A stretch of 64,000 nucleotides of DNA from Euptelea pleiosperma (GCA_035048495.1 CM068553.1:18663190-18727189); one strand, 5' to 3'. Shown: positions 1 to 13,242, counted from the first letter of the stretch. A program made the numbers and translations. The notes: a model not told the origin generated them from the sequence alone.

Positions 1-605
1 ACCTTGGCCTTCTGCCAAGGAATTGAATCTTCATATGTAACCTAAAGAAAGCTTCAAGCTTCAATTTTCTTCTTCCCAAAATGGACAATCTTCTCGAGTC
101 TAACAATTCAAACAATGGCTTTCCAGGCATTAGTAAATAACACTCTACAGGCTCCTAGTTTCATAACATAAAACATTTCTATCTAACTTGTTTCCTTACT
201 CAAAGATTTTAGATACTAATGGATTCTAATAAATGTTGCTAGTTTCTACTAAAGAAACTCAAAGTAAATGAAAGAAAATTCCTAGTAAGATCTTGTGGGC
301 CACACGGGATTTGGAGAGAAAACATACAGTTCATAACAATGATGCCTTACATGAGTTAGAGATCCATGCAATTGCCAGTTGATGTTCCTTCCATGCTCCA
401 TAGCTCCTTGTTTTCCACTTCTGCTTGTACACTCGTGCATGTTCTCAGTACACCAGCCTGGCACAATTCTTTAGAATCCAGCTGTTCCTTCACCTCTCTT
501 GTTGTAGTTGTACATATGTCCTGGGATCTGTAGGATCCATGACACTCTTTTGAGTGTTGACATTGTCATGTATTTACAGGTCAACGAATTGCATCAATTA
601 GCTAA
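1..605. other. Non-coding, probably intron of the NOT1 gene
   Basis: I see no NOT1-like exon here. The first recognisable exon starts at 1582 with an intron-type acceptor, so this stretch is best read as part of a long intron whose upstream exon lies beyond the left edge. Both strands carry frequent stops and the sequence is AT-rich. Confidence 0.5.
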
Positions 606-1157
606 GGGCCTGTTTGGCAACACCAAAAAAGTTGTTTTTTTTCTTCCAAAAGCAAAAAAGCAAGTAAGTTTGTTTGGATGTTAATTTCGAAAGTGCTTTT
701 CAAAAGTAAAAAAAGTTGCTTATATTGGAAGCATTTTTTTTTGCTTCCAGTGGAAGTAGAAGCAAAAAAAATTGCACTCCGTCTTTCAGCACGGGCGCAA
801 AAACCAACTTAAGTTAATATTTTATATTGACATTTCTACCACTGAAAACCTTTGATTAAAAAAATGACACCTCACTCCTTCCTCTATCATCTTATACCCC
901 TTGTAATCCTTTGATAGTTTGTTCTATCCATAAATGAACGAGATACCGCATTTTTAAAGACTAAATGTCCTCATTTTTTATCAAATATATAAAATTGTAA
1001 GAAAATGACTTTTTAAATTAATTCATGCCAAACTAACTTTTGGACCTATAAGTCTGTGTTTTACCAAACATACTTCTGCTTTCAGATAGCAACTTTTACA
1101 ATCAGCAACTTAATTTAGAAGTTACTTTTTGCTTCCCCTGTGTTGCCAAACGGGCCC
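606..1157. mobile_element. Tourist-like (PIF/Harbinger) MITE
   Basis: Terminal inverted repeats GGGCCTGTTTGGCAACAC at the left and GTGTTGCCAAACGGGCCC at the right differ at one position. They are flanked by a direct TAA at 603-605 and 1158-1160, the 3 bp target duplication typical of PIF/Harbinger elements. The 552 bp body has no coding capacity. It lies in a NOT1 intron. Confidence 0.85.
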
Positions 1158-1260
1158 TAAATCAATATTATATGCATTAACTTTCAATTCATATCATGAA
1201 CTAATTATACTCGTTACAAGCTTTAGTTGATATAAATCTGAAATTCTGAATCACTCGATA

Positions 1261-1375
1261 AATCCACAGCTTTATCCCAACTATTTGGCATCGGCTACAT
1301 GAATCTTGTTCCTCCATCTCCATTCCTCTATTTAGGACCATGTCTTCTGCCAGTCATCTCCATTTTAGTTGATAT
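1261..1375. repeat. Possible dispersed plant repeat in an intron
   Basis: The phrase around 'tttggcatcggctacatgaa' resembles a short repeat common in introns of many flowering plants. No ends or target duplication are visible. A tentative call from memory of the motif, with no second copy in this window. Confidence 0.25.
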
Positions 1376-1581
1376 AAAATTCTACTTGACTTTGTGAGAT
1401 TTTATCCTTTTTTATGGCCTACAATTTGAGGAAAGTATATCTAGGAAACTAGCTGAAAGGGCATCTTAGTATTTAAAGATGTATTGGAAGTTCAACTTTT
1501 ACCTTTCCATAATTATGTGTACTATGATTGTATTATTTCTTGATAAATTCATGCAGTCTACAATCCTTCATTTTTTCCCAG

Positions 1582-3263
1582 GTGATTTACTCAGATGAGG
1601 AGCGTAAGTTCAACAAAGATATAACTGTCGGCCTCATTCGTTCTGAATTGCTAAACCTTGCAGAGTATAATGTGCACATGGCAAAGCTTATTGATGCAGG
1701 ACGGAATAGTATGTATTTGCTATTTCACTTTATGATCGAAAAGTAATCACAGGACAGTTGGTACAGCTAACATGTTGTGTATAATGCGCAGAAGCTGCTA
1801 CGGAGTTTGCAATTTCTCTTCTCCAAACCTTGGTGGTTCAGGAATGTGGAGTTAGTTTGTCAGAACTCCACAATCTTGTTGATGCCTTGGCAAAGGTTGG
1901 AATTATTATTATTATTATTATTTTTTCTGATTTGATGTATATATTTTTTGATATACAAAATGTATATTTCTCTGATTAATGAGTGTTTTCATGTTGCAGC
2001 TTGCGACGAGGCCTGGATCTCCTGAATCCTTACAACAGTTGGTTGAGATTGCCAGGAATCCTGCTGCTAATGCCGCTGCTCTGACGGGTTTTGCTCTTAA
2101 CAAGGAGGAGAAGGCCAGACAGTCTAGAGACAAAAAGGTTACTGATAGTCTTGTTTATTAATGATTATCATGTACATCTGTTGGGTTTATGTGCCAGATT
2201 TTTCTAAGGTCTTAAAATCTTAACTATACTTCTGTTGAAACAGGCTTCTTCTGTTCGTTCAATGACAAGTAGGGAAGACTATAACAATGCTGAGTCTGTG
2301 GCGGCAGATCCTGCTGGTTTTCGTGAACAGGTACCTGATGATATTAAACTTGTTCAGTGTATTTTGCATGATGCCCAGGTATGAAATAATGTAGTTAAGA
2401 ACATGCATGAGGTAACTTGGTATGGTGCTAAAATTGATAAATGGATGCCACCAAGTGTAAAAGAAGCTAAAATTGAGGTGGATATTACTTGTGCTTGTGC
2501 ACGTGTAAAAAACCATCACTTTAGTTAGTATGTGTTTATTTTGGGTCGCTAGGCTGTTAATACGTGGGAATGATAGGCCTGTTCTCTATAATCAGCCCTT
2601 AACTCATCTCCATGTGGGCCCCAGGATCGTTTGTCACTTTATTCATCACAAAAGCATTTGTCATATTTGTCTTGGTCCGTAATGCTTATATTCTAATGTG
2701 AATACACTGCAGGTTTCTGTTCTCTTTGGTGAATGGTGTCGGATTTGTGAAATCCCTGGTACAAATGATGCTGCTTATACCCATTACATATCTCAGTTGC
2801 AGCAAAGTGGACTGCTCAAAGGTGATGATATGTCGGATCGCTTTTTCCGTATACTCACGGTAATTTTTTCTTCCTTGTATGAAGCTGTGTTTGCTAAAGA
2901 ATACTGGACATTACGGGGAATTTTACATTGTATTTTTGTTTCAGGAACTTTCTGTAGCACATTGCCTCTCTTCTGAGGTGGTTACTCCAGGCTCATTGCC
3001 ACTGCAACCACCTCAACAAGTTCAGCTTCTATTATATATTGCTATCGATATGTATTCAAAGCTAGTCTTTCTAATCCTGAAGGTAAATATATTTTTCTCA
3101 GCATTTCGTTATATGGAATTCCCCTTTGCTGTGATAACTTGCTATCATCTCTATAATTGACTGTGGTTTATAATTTGTTTTGTTAGTACTGTGTGGTGGA
3201 TCAGGGATCAAATAAAGTCTTTCTTCTGCCCAAGGTTGGAATTCCCAAAGAGTAGCTTTTACA

Positions 3264-3309
<46 letters not shown>

Positions 3310-6300
3310 CTTGCTTATGTTGGCTCAATACTTAATTTCTGTATATGTTATTTGGCCAGATTCTCTCGGTAACTGTGAGAGTCATCCAAAAAGATGCAGA
3401 GGAGAAGAAGGCGGCTTTTAATCCTAGGCCCTATTTCAGGCTGTTCATTAATTGGCTTTTGGACCTTGGTTCTCCTGACCCCGTCCTTGATGGTGCCAAC
3501 TTTCAGGTAGCAGTTGTTTGCTTTTTTTGACATCACTATGATCTCTATGAATTAACTGACATTGGTTAGGTATCCACAGGTGTTGGCGGCATTTGCAAAT
3601 GCTTTCCATGCCTTGCAGCCTCTGAAAGTACCTGGTTTCAGGTTAGCATGTTAATCTTTTTTCTTTATTTTGTGCTTTGAGTTTTTGTGGGATCTTATTT
3701 AATACAGATTGCAGTAAGAGTTTCTTGAACTTCCTATTAACGAGTGTGTGCGTGATGTAGCAGAAATTTATTGTTTATGAATAGTTTAATAGAAAGTATA
3801 TATAAATCAAAATCTCAGTCGGAATGGTCATGAATCCTGCCTGTAATGAATGGGCATGCCTGTCAAAGTCATCCACAGTGGTAAGTTCCTTAGTTTATTC
3901 TATATGAGAAATTGTCTAGTACATGCCCCAAGAAAGGATCAAATGCAGGCTTTGTCAGTTTAAGCATTCTGAAAGTTCTTAAGAATGCGTTCTTTACCAC
4001 GATAGGGATCCGACCATTGCTTGTGAACTTAAGTTTTTTTTTTTTTTTTTTTTTGTTTATGTTTATGTAGCATATATATACGCTATACTGGTCACCAAAT
4101 GTCTAAAATGTTCATTGTTCCTCTTAGCTTGTGAGTCATTCACTGAATAATTGATGTTCTTGTTTAGTTGATTATATCCAATTCTATAGCATAGCATATA
4201 TATACGCTATACTTGTCACCCAATGTCCAAAATGTCCATTTTTCCTCTTAGCTTGTTTGTTGTTCGCTGAATAATTGAAGTTCTTGTTTAGTTGATTATA
4301 TCCAATTCTAGAGGAAATGGTTAGAAGTTGCTGGTTTGCCAGCCATTGTTGTTTGAGTATTCAAGTTCTACTGGGTTTCCTTCTATTCATTAATTAATAA
4401 ATATCAGGGTCTGTTTTTGTTTTGTGGGGTCAGTAACTTGATTGAACTGCTTTCAGCTTTGCATGGCTTGAGCTGGTGAGTCACAGGAGTTTCATGCCAA
4501 AATTGCTCAATGGGAACCCTCAAAAGGGTTGGCCTTTTGTTCAACGTTTGCTGGTAGACTTGTTCAAATTCATGGAACCTTACTTAAGGAATGCTGAACT
4601 GGGGGAACCAGTATGCCTCTCTCTGTTACTTCTTTCTATGCAGCAATCAGTTCTTCGCAGTAATAGCATCTTGACTCTCTATTTTTTTGTCCATGCAGGT
4701 TCACTTTCTCTACAAAGGCACTCTGAGGGTGCTGTTGGTACTGCTTCATGATTTCCCTGAGTTCCTATGCGATTATCATTTCAGCTTCTGTGATGTCATT
4801 CCCCCCAGCTGCATCCAGATGCGAAATGTTATACTTAGTGCATTTCCACGCAACATGAGGTTGCCTGATCCTTCTACTCCCAATTTAAAGGTGGTTGGTT
4901 GATTCCACGATTAATTCACGAGTGTTCCTAATCATCACTATTTACTATCCCAGAATAAAAAACTATTATCATTACTTTCTTTTTGATTCCGATGTGCAGA
5001 TTGATCTGCTAGCAGAAATCAGCCAGTCACCACGTATTTTCTCTGAGGTTGATGCTGCTTTGAAAGCAAAACAGATGAAGGCTGACATCGATGAGTATCT
5101 GAAGGTATCTGGCTTTTTTGCAACCTACTATTCATCTTTTACCAAATAACCTGGCTTAAAATATTATAGAATTTCGACTCCTCTTCTCCTTACACCTCTT
5201 TGTTTTTCTTTTTCTTCGGATTTCTTTGCAGACAAGGCAACAAGGGTCCTCGTTCTTGGCGGAGCTGAAGCAGAGATTGCTGCTTCCTCAAGGCGAGGCA
5301 GCACAGGCTGGGACCCGGTACAATGTACCCTTGATCAACTCCCTCGTGCTTTATGTGGGTATGCAGGTATGTTTTCTACACTGTTGGATTTCTCTTATTT
5401 CTACTCAATCCGTCCCCTCTCCATGGATTTTGAGGATGGCAAGTATCAGAAATCCATGTTACATGCTACACATAATACTTTCCAGAAGGGGAAAGCCCCA
5501 TATGGCTTTGTCCTGTTGGGTGCTGTTTCCTTTTCTGCACAAAGAATGAGAAACCTGTATACGAAAGCTTAAATATTTAGAAGGCATTGTTGCAGGCCAT
5601 CCAGCAACTACAGACCAAGACTTCACCTCCTCATGCTCCACAGATGACCCACACTGCTCCAATGGATATTTTCTTGGTGGGCGCTGCCATGGATATCTTC
5701 CAGACTCTGATAGTGGACCTAGATACGGAAGGGCGCTACCTCTTTCTAAATGCAGTTGCCAATCAACTGCGCTACCCCAACAACCACACACATTATTTCT
5801 CCTTTGTCCTCCTTTACTTGTTTGCCGAAGCAAACCAGGTGGAACACTCTTTTCCCATCTATCCTTTTTTTTTTTTTTTTCCTTCTGTTAATGTGGATTT
5901 ATATAGTTTTTTTTTTCGCAGTAGATTAGTCACTGAATTCTTATTTTCTTTTTATGAGACAGTTTGTTTCTTGTCTCTACTTCAGCTTTGGGTTTTGAAA
6001 TCTCTTGGTTTGGTCTTAAGCACAATGCAACTTTTTGTAATTTTTTATAATTATATTTTATTATTTTTGACTTTTATTGCACAGGAAATCATTCAGGAGC
6101 AAATAACGAGAGTATTGTTGGAACGTCTGATCGTTAATCGACCTCATCCCTGGGGCCTGCTCATCACTTTCATCGAGCTCATCAAGGTAATTGGAGGACT
6201 TCATTCATTAACAGCCAATAACTAACGTCCTTTCACATTTGCATTGGCTGGCTAGCCATGATGTTCTTTGTATAAAACTGGTTTGACTGGTTTTCGCAGA

Positions 6301-6449
6301 ATCCTCGATATAACTTCTGGAGTCGATCGTTCACTCGGTGTGCGCCAGAAATTGAAAAACTATTTGAATCTGTCTCAAGATCGTGTGGGGGCCCAAAAGC
6401 CGTGGATGAGAGCTTAGTTTCTGGAGGGATATCTGACAACACACATTGA
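1582..6449 (+). CDS. CNOT1: CCR4-NOT complex subunit 1 (NOT1), C-terminal part, 16 exons
   Basis: NOT1 is the large scaffold of the CCR4-NOT complex, which shortens mRNA poly(A) tails and acts in the nucleus and cytoplasm. Exons: 1582-1708, 1792-1895, 2000-2137, 2244-2330, 2713-2859, 2945-3082, 3187-3234, 3360-3506, 3580-3641, 4457-4610, 4699-4890, 5000-5104, 5232-5366, 5596-5838, 6085-6186, 6300-6449. Together they give 2079 bp (692 residues plus TGA) with every border GT/AG and the phase kept. Recognisable stretches are [67 protein letters not shown], and the C-terminal NOT1 domain through [37 protein letters not shown] and [20 protein letters not shown]. In the family this last domain docks NOT2/NOT3. 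The protein is normally well over 2000 residues, so the 5' two-thirds is outside the window. No frameshift or internal stop is seen. Confidence 0.96.
3264..3306. repeat. Compound (CT)n(CA)n microsatellite
   Basis: A run of CT dinucleotides passes directly into CA dinucleotides inside the NOT1 intron between the exons ending at 3234 and starting at 3360. It leaves about 50 bp before the next acceptor. Confidence 0.95.
4034..4054. repeat. Poly-T tract
   Basis: About 21 consecutive T in the long NOT1 intron 3642-4456, just upstream of a tandem duplication. Confidence 0.9.
4066..4312. repeat. Tandem duplication of about 124 bp in a NOT1 intron
   Basis: Two adjacent, slightly diverged copies each begin with 'tagcatatatatacgctata' and end with 'gttgattatatccaattcta'. 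Copies are about 4068-4188 and 4192-4312. The sequence is non-coding and sits inside the intron 3642-4456. Confidence 0.85.
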
Positions 6450-8770
6450 TATTTTTCACTAGGGTGATGCATTGTAAATAACCTGCGTTGTAAATTACCG
6501 GAATTCACATTTGATATGGCAAATGACTCGATTTTGGAGATTCCTTGGCAAATGGTTATTCTTTTCTATTTCCGAATTGTTTAAAACTAAAATGAGCATG
6601 AGCTATATAGCGCCGACGAAAATAGAGAAGCGCTATGAGGATTGGATTGGGGTGTTTTCAAAAAGACTGAAGATAACAGAACAAATGGTCTGACGGTCGC
6701 ATTACCAGAGTTATAACGAGTCACACGAGTCATTTCTGAATCAGAAAACCCCCTCTAATGGAGCAATATTTTTGAAATAACGCAACAGGATGGGGTGTTT
6801 AACGTTATAAGAATGGTTGTATGCCCCAAATGATTTGAATATCCTCTACAAGACCGACTGTGCCCCGTATCTTTGTCAAACATTTGGAGTTTGGTTTAGC
6901 TTTTCACAGTTATGTACACTTTGATGTGGTTTTTACCAAAATTGTGTTGTAACTTGTAACTAGTGTAGACAACAGCTGCATTTCTGCAGACCATGGTGTT
7001 TTTAAAGGAGAAAAACACCTCAGAATATGGTCTTTAAAAGAGTCTTGAATGACAATACCATGTTCTTAAATTTATACATCAGAATATCTCTATTTGTGCA
7101 CGAGAATTTGGAGATCATCTTATTAATATTAAATGAATACAACTCATGAACCTTCCACCAAGGCCATTGACAAAATAAGCTAACTATGAAAGCAAATTAA
7201 TTATAGTTCAAATCCACACTAGATACACAAACAGATAATCAAGATTTTAGAATCACACGAGAATTTATTAAAACTCAAATTTAATGTGATGCTTATGCAA
7301 TACATCCGACACGGACAATTAAGTGATCACCGACAATTTAAGACATTTCACTCAAGCGAATCTCTTTGGTCCCTGCTTGCTTATAATTTAGGGTCATACA
7401 CAACCACTCAATGACTTATTCAAAACATTCGTACATAACCAACACTTGGGACAAATCCAAACATAAAGGTATGCTCAACCTACTCATAATACATCAACAA
7501 CTTACACATTCATTAGCATGCTTTAGAGTCAATCCGAAACAACATACTAAATAAATGCATAAAATATCATGTCATAACACTGTAAATTGATCGAAATTCA
7601 CTTACAAGAAACATCTGACTAATTGTTTCTAATGTCAAGAAAATAGCACAAGAGTGAATTCTAGTGTTTGCATGCACGCACGCACACCGAGGTAAGTACA
7701 CGTCTAAATGCTCATTACGGGGGTTTATTGGGCAGACCAGAGGCCGGTCAACTACTCCCTAATCAAGGGAGAAAACAATAAGCATCTCAAAAACACTAAT
7801 AATGTTGTTATTTAACATGCCAACATACCAAATCAACAATCAAAATACAAGAAAAGAAAAAAGTCAATAGTGATTCACTTGCCTTAATCCTCGATTTGCA
7901 GATCTAGACGAAGAATCTTCCGATTCACCAAAACCCTTACTTCCTCGAGAGAGAAAATAGATAGATTTCTAATTGTTGTGAAGTTAAAAAGTGATTTTCG
8001 TCATTTTCAAATGCGCTAACATAAGAAGCCGTAAACTAAGTCAATTTTGGACCCAAAATGGGCCTAAAGCCCCCTATGGTTTTAAATGGGCCTCACTCTG
8101 GTTTATATTTCGTAAGGATAAAAATGTTTAATGAGAACATCTTTACCAAAAACCAGCCTTTAAATCCAATGGTCAGAATTGATCAAAAAAATGCAGATTT
8201 GTGGTTAGTACGAAAACTAGCGAAAGGTTTGAAGGGTCAGGATTGATGACCTGACCAAGTGTTGGTCATTAAAGAAATTAGGGTGGATCGCCGATCTAGG
8301 AAAGCCTGCCCCTCACGTGAAAATTGAATAGCTGGGTGTGATAGAACATGATGGGAGAGTGTCTCAGATCTTAGGAACATGCTCAAATCCTGACTTCACA
8401 TGTCAAGATTTTGGGATCCCAACATAATCTTACACCAATGTCTCCCTAATTCATCTTACGGTGAGGATTTAATATTCACAACAGGACGGGAGGACGGCAT
8501 CTGTGCATATACATGCAGTGCTTTCGTGGCCCACCACACCATTGGTCCCACTTAGATTAAAAACACATCCGATTGACCGTTTTCTTTTAGATGGTAAGAA
8601 GTCAAATATGGTTAACGGCTGAGAACGAGCCATCTTGGTACTAAAAGATCACCTTACTGTGATCCATCAAAAGAACTAGATTAGAAAACTTAGGAAGGAT
8701 GGCTTCTTCCCATCCACCCCTCCTGACGTGGGTACAGTCTATTTGAGTTCTCAAGGAGTTACATAAAGAA
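6450..8770. other. NOT1 3' UTR and intergenic DNA without a recognisable gene
   Basis: The first few hundred bases after the NOT1 stop at 6449 should include the 3' UTR; I see no clean AATAAA. Beyond that the DNA is AT-rich with only short, unrelated reading frames, none of which I recognise. No transposon ends could be fixed. Confidence 0.5.
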
Positions 8771-9157
8771 TAAACCTCCGATTACACATGCCGTCAGCGA
8801 TGCCGCTGACTGCAACTAATATATGCCACGTGTTACATTCGTAAGAGGACACTGTCCGTATGGATGTTTGGTCAACCATTAGGTGGACCTATAAACCAAA
8901 AATCAGCTTGATTAGTGATTAAAAATCTTTGGATCTTTATACCCAAATAATGATCAAAGTCCAACGGTTAACATCAACCCATTAAAATAACTTCAACCCA
9001 ACGCTTACAAATCACTGATCCAGTCTATTTTTGTTTTGTAGGTCCACCTAGTGATTGGCCAAACATCCATACTGTCAGTGTCCTCTTAAGAACGTACCAC
9101 GTGGCTCATATTAGCTGCAGTCAGCGGCATCGGTGACTGCATGTCGTAGAGGGTTTA
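8771..9157. mobile_element. Long-arm foldback MITE (Mutator-like family)
   Basis: About 150 bp at each end are inverted copies of each other, from 'taaacctc' at the left to 'gagggttta' at the right, with the shared internal phrases 'ggatgtttgg', 'gtggacctataaacc' and 'gattagtgatt'. The same family recurs at 23508-23900, 42482-43217, 48636-49006, about 61160-61550 and about 63440-63800. No clear target duplication is seen for this copy. Confidence 0.8.
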
Positions 9158-9750
9158 CTCTTAAATTAATAGGATGGGAGTATCCAATCAAATCCCATGA
9201 GACAGGGAGGATCCCATGCCTTATGATCTGTGCACATTCATTGTTCAACCTCTTCACATATCAAATCTACATTGGTACTTACTCCCATTATATTACCAAA
9301 ATGCCCTCCACTTTCAAAATACACACTTATACACCCACAATTGGTGAATATTCAAAGTGATCCAGACCATCCAATCGATATCCCACGTCTTTGATCATCT
9401 ATAGCTAGATATCGAACTAATCCGATCTCCGAATCGGTCAAATTAACAAACTTACAATCAAACATCAGAAGAAAAAGTCAATTGGTGATTCATCGAATGG
9501 TAGAGATGGATGGGCATTAATGTATACTCGTATACACAGGATCATTACAACAAAATCAACAATAATAATAATAAATTTGCATGTTAAATATGTCTGAAAA
9601 GAAAAATAGATAAAAATCAAAATGGAAATCTCATAAAGGATATTTTAGTAAATTGTTAATGGGTAAAGCTTAGGTGAGATTTGAGAGAAGGGTACGTATC
9701 CAGGATAAAAAAAGATTTGTGGAGGGTGTGTATCGTGTAGGGGGTGAAGG
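9158..9750. other. Upstream region of the aldo-keto reductase gene
   Basis: AT-rich non-coding DNA between the foldback MITE and the gene's TATA box, including short ATA/AAT repeats near 9560. No gene or further element recognised. Confidence 0.5.
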
Positions 9751-9759
9751 ATATATATA
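9751..9759 (+). promoter_or_regulatory. Putative TATA box of the aldo-keto reductase gene
   Basis: ATATATATA lies about 60 bp upstream of the ATG at 9820, a normal distance for a plant gene with a short leader. Inferred from position and sequence only. Confidence 0.5.
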
Positions 9760-9819
9760 GAAAGAGGAGGAAGGGTGCGTAGTGCGTACTGCGTAGGGGG
9801 GTGAAGGATAGAGAGAAGC

Positions 9820-12800
9820 ATGAGGAACGATCTAGTGAAGTTGTACGGAGGTTTCGAGTTGCCTGTCCTTGGACTTGGCTCCGCTGCCTTCCCGTACGAT
9901 AGCGAGAAAGTTGAACGAGCAATACGGACGGCCGTGAAGGTACGAAACTCACCACGCTCATGTTATCTTTTTGTTGGTTTCTTTTGTGATAGCTCCAACT
10001 GCCATGGTGAAGGGAGCTTATCCTTCACCTCAGAGGGTGCAAATGCAAATTATGCAACTCCATTTTGGAGCCAAGACCCACATTCATGCATCAAATTTGA
10101 TGCATGGTTAGTCAAAGATCGCCACCTACCCTCCTGAAAATGATCTGGTGCTCCTTCTGAGTCCACTCAGCCATGAATGTTTGGCCATCCTTTGGTGGAC
10201 CTTCACACCTAAAGTCAGTTCGATTGGTGATTTCCAGCCACCAGATTTTGAACCTTTTTTTTTTAAACATGGACTTGGAACCAGCTCATAGGACTGTTCA
10301 TGAAACCTGTGTTGACACAATGCTCAAATCCGATGGCTAGAAATTACCAATCATGCCGATGTTTGGTGTGCAGGCCCACCACAGGGACCTTGAGTTGGTT
10401 TTCTGGGTCGCAGAAAACTTCACTTTCACCTTCTTCTCAAGGGGTATGTGTCAGCACATACTCTTGTAACAATATTTCTGCAAGTTTTAAATTTTAAAAA
10501 CTTAAAACAAGAGGTATGTTTCAGCTTGTAATTTTGGCCTGTGGCCCGAGCCGGGCCGGCAGTTAGATCCTTGGGCTGGGCCTTCCCCCTGAAGTACGGA
10601 CCGAAAATGGCCCGACTTTTTTACATTTGTTAAAAATTGACCTGGGCTGAGGCCCGGCCGACCAAGCCCAGCTCGAGGTCCGTCCTCCCTACAGCGTTGG
10701 GCCGGGCCCATCCTAGGCCTTGGAATGTGGCCCAGGACGGCACTGTAGACTAGGCCCGGCCCGTTGGGCCAAAATTACTGGCCGAGGTATGTGTTGAGAC
10801 TTGAGAGGGAGGTGAAAGTGACAGGTTTTTTGTGACTTTTGAAGTCACAGAAAAGAACTTGTTCAATTTGTGTGTTTTTTTTATTTATATTTTTTTAGGC
10901 ATGTAACCACCATTCCCTAGTATAGGTGGCAGTCCCCGACTGGCCATACAGCAAATTTTATGTGGCACACGGAACAAATTTATTTGAAAGGCCACCCTCT
11001 TGAACTTGTAGCATCAACTTCCAATTTTCCATATGAACTGTTAATATGGTTGTGGAATTCAGTTGGGTTACAGGCATTTTGACACCGCTAAGATATACGG
11101 TTCGGAGCCTGCAGTTGGGAGGGCTCTAATGGAGGAGATTCATGATCAGACGGTGACGAGAGAAGAAATTTTCGTTACTTCTAAGCTGTGGGGGTCCGAT
11201 CACCGTGACCCCGTTTCAGCACTTAAGCAAAGCCTCGAGTAAGCGAAAATATATATCGGCCGTTGGTTTGATTGTTTTTAACCGTCTCCAATTCTGATAA
11301 ACTGTAACATAATTTGTATTTGGAAATTAATCAAACCCACTTAGAATTAATTCTTGACATATGAACAGCTGTTTTGACCCATTTCAAACTGCAAAAACTA
11401 ATAAATTTAGCCAAAAAACAGTTCTTTTTTTACTTATTTTCCACAATGTCAAACGCAGCCTTAATGGTGTTTGAAGGTATAACTTAGTGGTCTATTTGGA
11501 AACAAAAAAATGGGGCCAGCTGACGTTTGTCCAGCTCCAGTCCGTCTGGCCTGTGTTTGGTAACCATGTTGGGCCCAATTTTTAACCCCCCACTTTCAAA
11601 TTTTGTCTTTAAAACAGGACCAGGGTTAGCTTTTGAAATAGTTGCACCATGAACCAGTTCTTCCATCCCTGATATGGTATTTTTGTGTTTGGGTATAGGA
11701 TCTTGGGTATGGAATATGTGGACATGTACCTTATACACTGGCCAGCCAAACTCAAGGAGTGGGCAAGTTATGCTGTGCCTAAGGAAGATGACTTTGAAGA
11801 GTTGGACATGGAATCAACATGGGCAGGGATGGAGAAATGCTTGGATTTGGAGCTTTGCAAGTCCATTGGTGTCAGTAATTTCTCTTGCAAAAAGATCCAA
11901 CGGCTATTAGAACATGCATCTGTCCCTCCAGCAGTGAATCAGGTACATACATTTAGTGGGTACCCATGTATTTACATCATCATCATCATCATCATCATGT
12001 TCCTTATTAGTGCAGGTGGAGATGCATCCCATGTGGAGGCAGAAGAAGCTTAGAGAGTTTTGTGGGGAGCAGAAGATCCATGTGAGTGCTTATTCGCCTC
12101 TTGGGGCCCCAGGGAATCCATGGGGATCAATGGCTGTGGTAGAGAACCCTGTCATCAAATCAATTGCTCTTAAACACAAAGCAACCCCAGCTCAGGTGAT
12201 TCACCACTCATTAACTAACTTTTACCCACCCATCTGCCCATTTAACTCAAATTTCCACATTTATCTTAAAAAACCCATGGATTTAAATTTCGATTTCAAC
12301 ATGTCGGCCTAAGTCGAAACCGAAATTTCGACCGAAATTTCAGGATTCACAAGTCATAACAAGTTTTACCCACTTGCCTACTAAACTAAAATTTCCAAAT
12401 TTAGCTTAAAAAAAAAACCCAAGCATTAAATTTTTGATTTCAACTTGTCGGTCTAAGTCGAAAGACTCGAAACCAAAATATAAAACGAATTTCGAGCAAA
12501 ATTTAAAAATTTCAGAAAAATTATAAATGGTGAAATATTATATTATATCATTTGCTTTCATGGTTTGAAATCTTGGGATCAGAGGCCGGATCGGTGGGCT
12601 CCAATCCTGATCCAGAATGGGATCGGTACATCTCGCCCAAGACAAAGTGAAATTTCTTTGGATTGGATCAGTGGGTTCCGATCCCAATCCGGTTTGCCCG
12701 ATCCAGAACAGGATTGGCCGAGACTTCGAATCATATTTGCTTCAGACTTAATTATCTCTTCTCTAATTAATTTGAACTAATTTCAGAGAGGGGAGAAATT

Positions 12801-13143
12801 TTGGGGATTTCGATATCGGTCTAGCCCGAAACCGAAATTTCGGCCCGAAAATTTCAGTAAAATTTAAAACCTTGAAAAACTTGAGCTAACATATTGGTTT
12901 GTTGAATTAAAAAAGGTTGCCCTAAGTTGGGGATTATCAAAGGGAGCAAGTGTGATAACAAAGAGCTTCAATGAAGAGAGGATGAAGGAGAACATGGCAG
13001 CTGTAGAGTTGAGATTGGACAATGAGGATGTGATTGAGATTGAGAGATTGGAGGAGAGGAAGATCATGAGAGGAGAATTTCTTGTTAATGCAACAACTAG
13101 TCCATACAAGACAATTCAAGATCTATGGGATGATGAGATATGA
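9820..13143 (+). CDS. Aldo-keto reductase, AKR4 type, 5 exons
   Basis: Likely a cytosolic NADPH-dependent reductase of carbonyl compounds. Exons 9820-9939, 11063-11238, 11699-11942, 12016-12195 and 12916-13143 give 948 bp, 315 residues, the usual family length. The catalytic tetrad is complete: Asp47 and Tyr52 in HFDTAKIYG, Lys81 in VTSKLWGSDH, His112 in YLIHWP. Other family marks are GLGSAAFP near the N-terminus, CKSIGVSNFS, and VITKSFNEERMKEN near the cofactor-binding end. Exon 2 was started at 11063 rather than 11074 because this restores LGYRHFDTA in frame. The last acceptor (12915) has a weak pyrimidine tract, but the reading frame continues perfectly. The sequence resembles plant proteins annotated as methylecgonone reductase, codeinone reductase-like or deoxychalcone synthase-like; the substrate cannot be told from sequence. 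Introns 1 and 4 carry transposon-derived repeats. Confidence 0.95.
10513..10793. mobile_element. GC-rich hAT-type MITE, copy 1 (with target duplication)
   Basis: The element is 10521-10785, in intron 1 of the aldo-keto reductase. The subterminal inverted repeat GTAATTTTGGCC / GGCCAAAATTAC is perfect, and the ends read TCAG...CCGA. The flanking 8 bp ggtatgtt (10513-10520) and ggtatgtg (10786-10793) match at 7 of 8, as expected of a hAT target duplication. The interior is rich in GGCCCGG-type motifs, in contrast to the AT-rich surroundings. Confidence 0.8.
12559..12740. repeat. Dispersed 'GATCGG' repeat, copy 1
   Basis: A stretch rich in 'gatccgg/gatcggtgggctcc' words in intron 4 of the aldo-keto reductase. 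Related copies lie at 14785-14860 (partial) and 16278-16480 (inverted orientation). Outer ends 'catggtttgaaatctt' and 'gagacttcgaa' are imperfectly inverted, so this may be a small TIR element, but no target duplication is evident. Confidence 0.6.
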
Positions 13144-13242
13144 TCAAGTTTCAATCTCAGCCCTTCAATTCTTTCTGATGTATTTTTTTTTCTTTTTTTG
13201 TGAGTTTGTATTGTATCTATCATCAAGTACTGTTCATAATTG

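Noticed and set aside
11063..11074. Acceptor at 11074 (ttacag|g) for exon 2 of the aldo-keto reductase
   Set aside because: Using 11063 adds LGYR and restores the conserved GYRHFDTA stretch in frame with exon 1; the 11074 choice breaks the frame.
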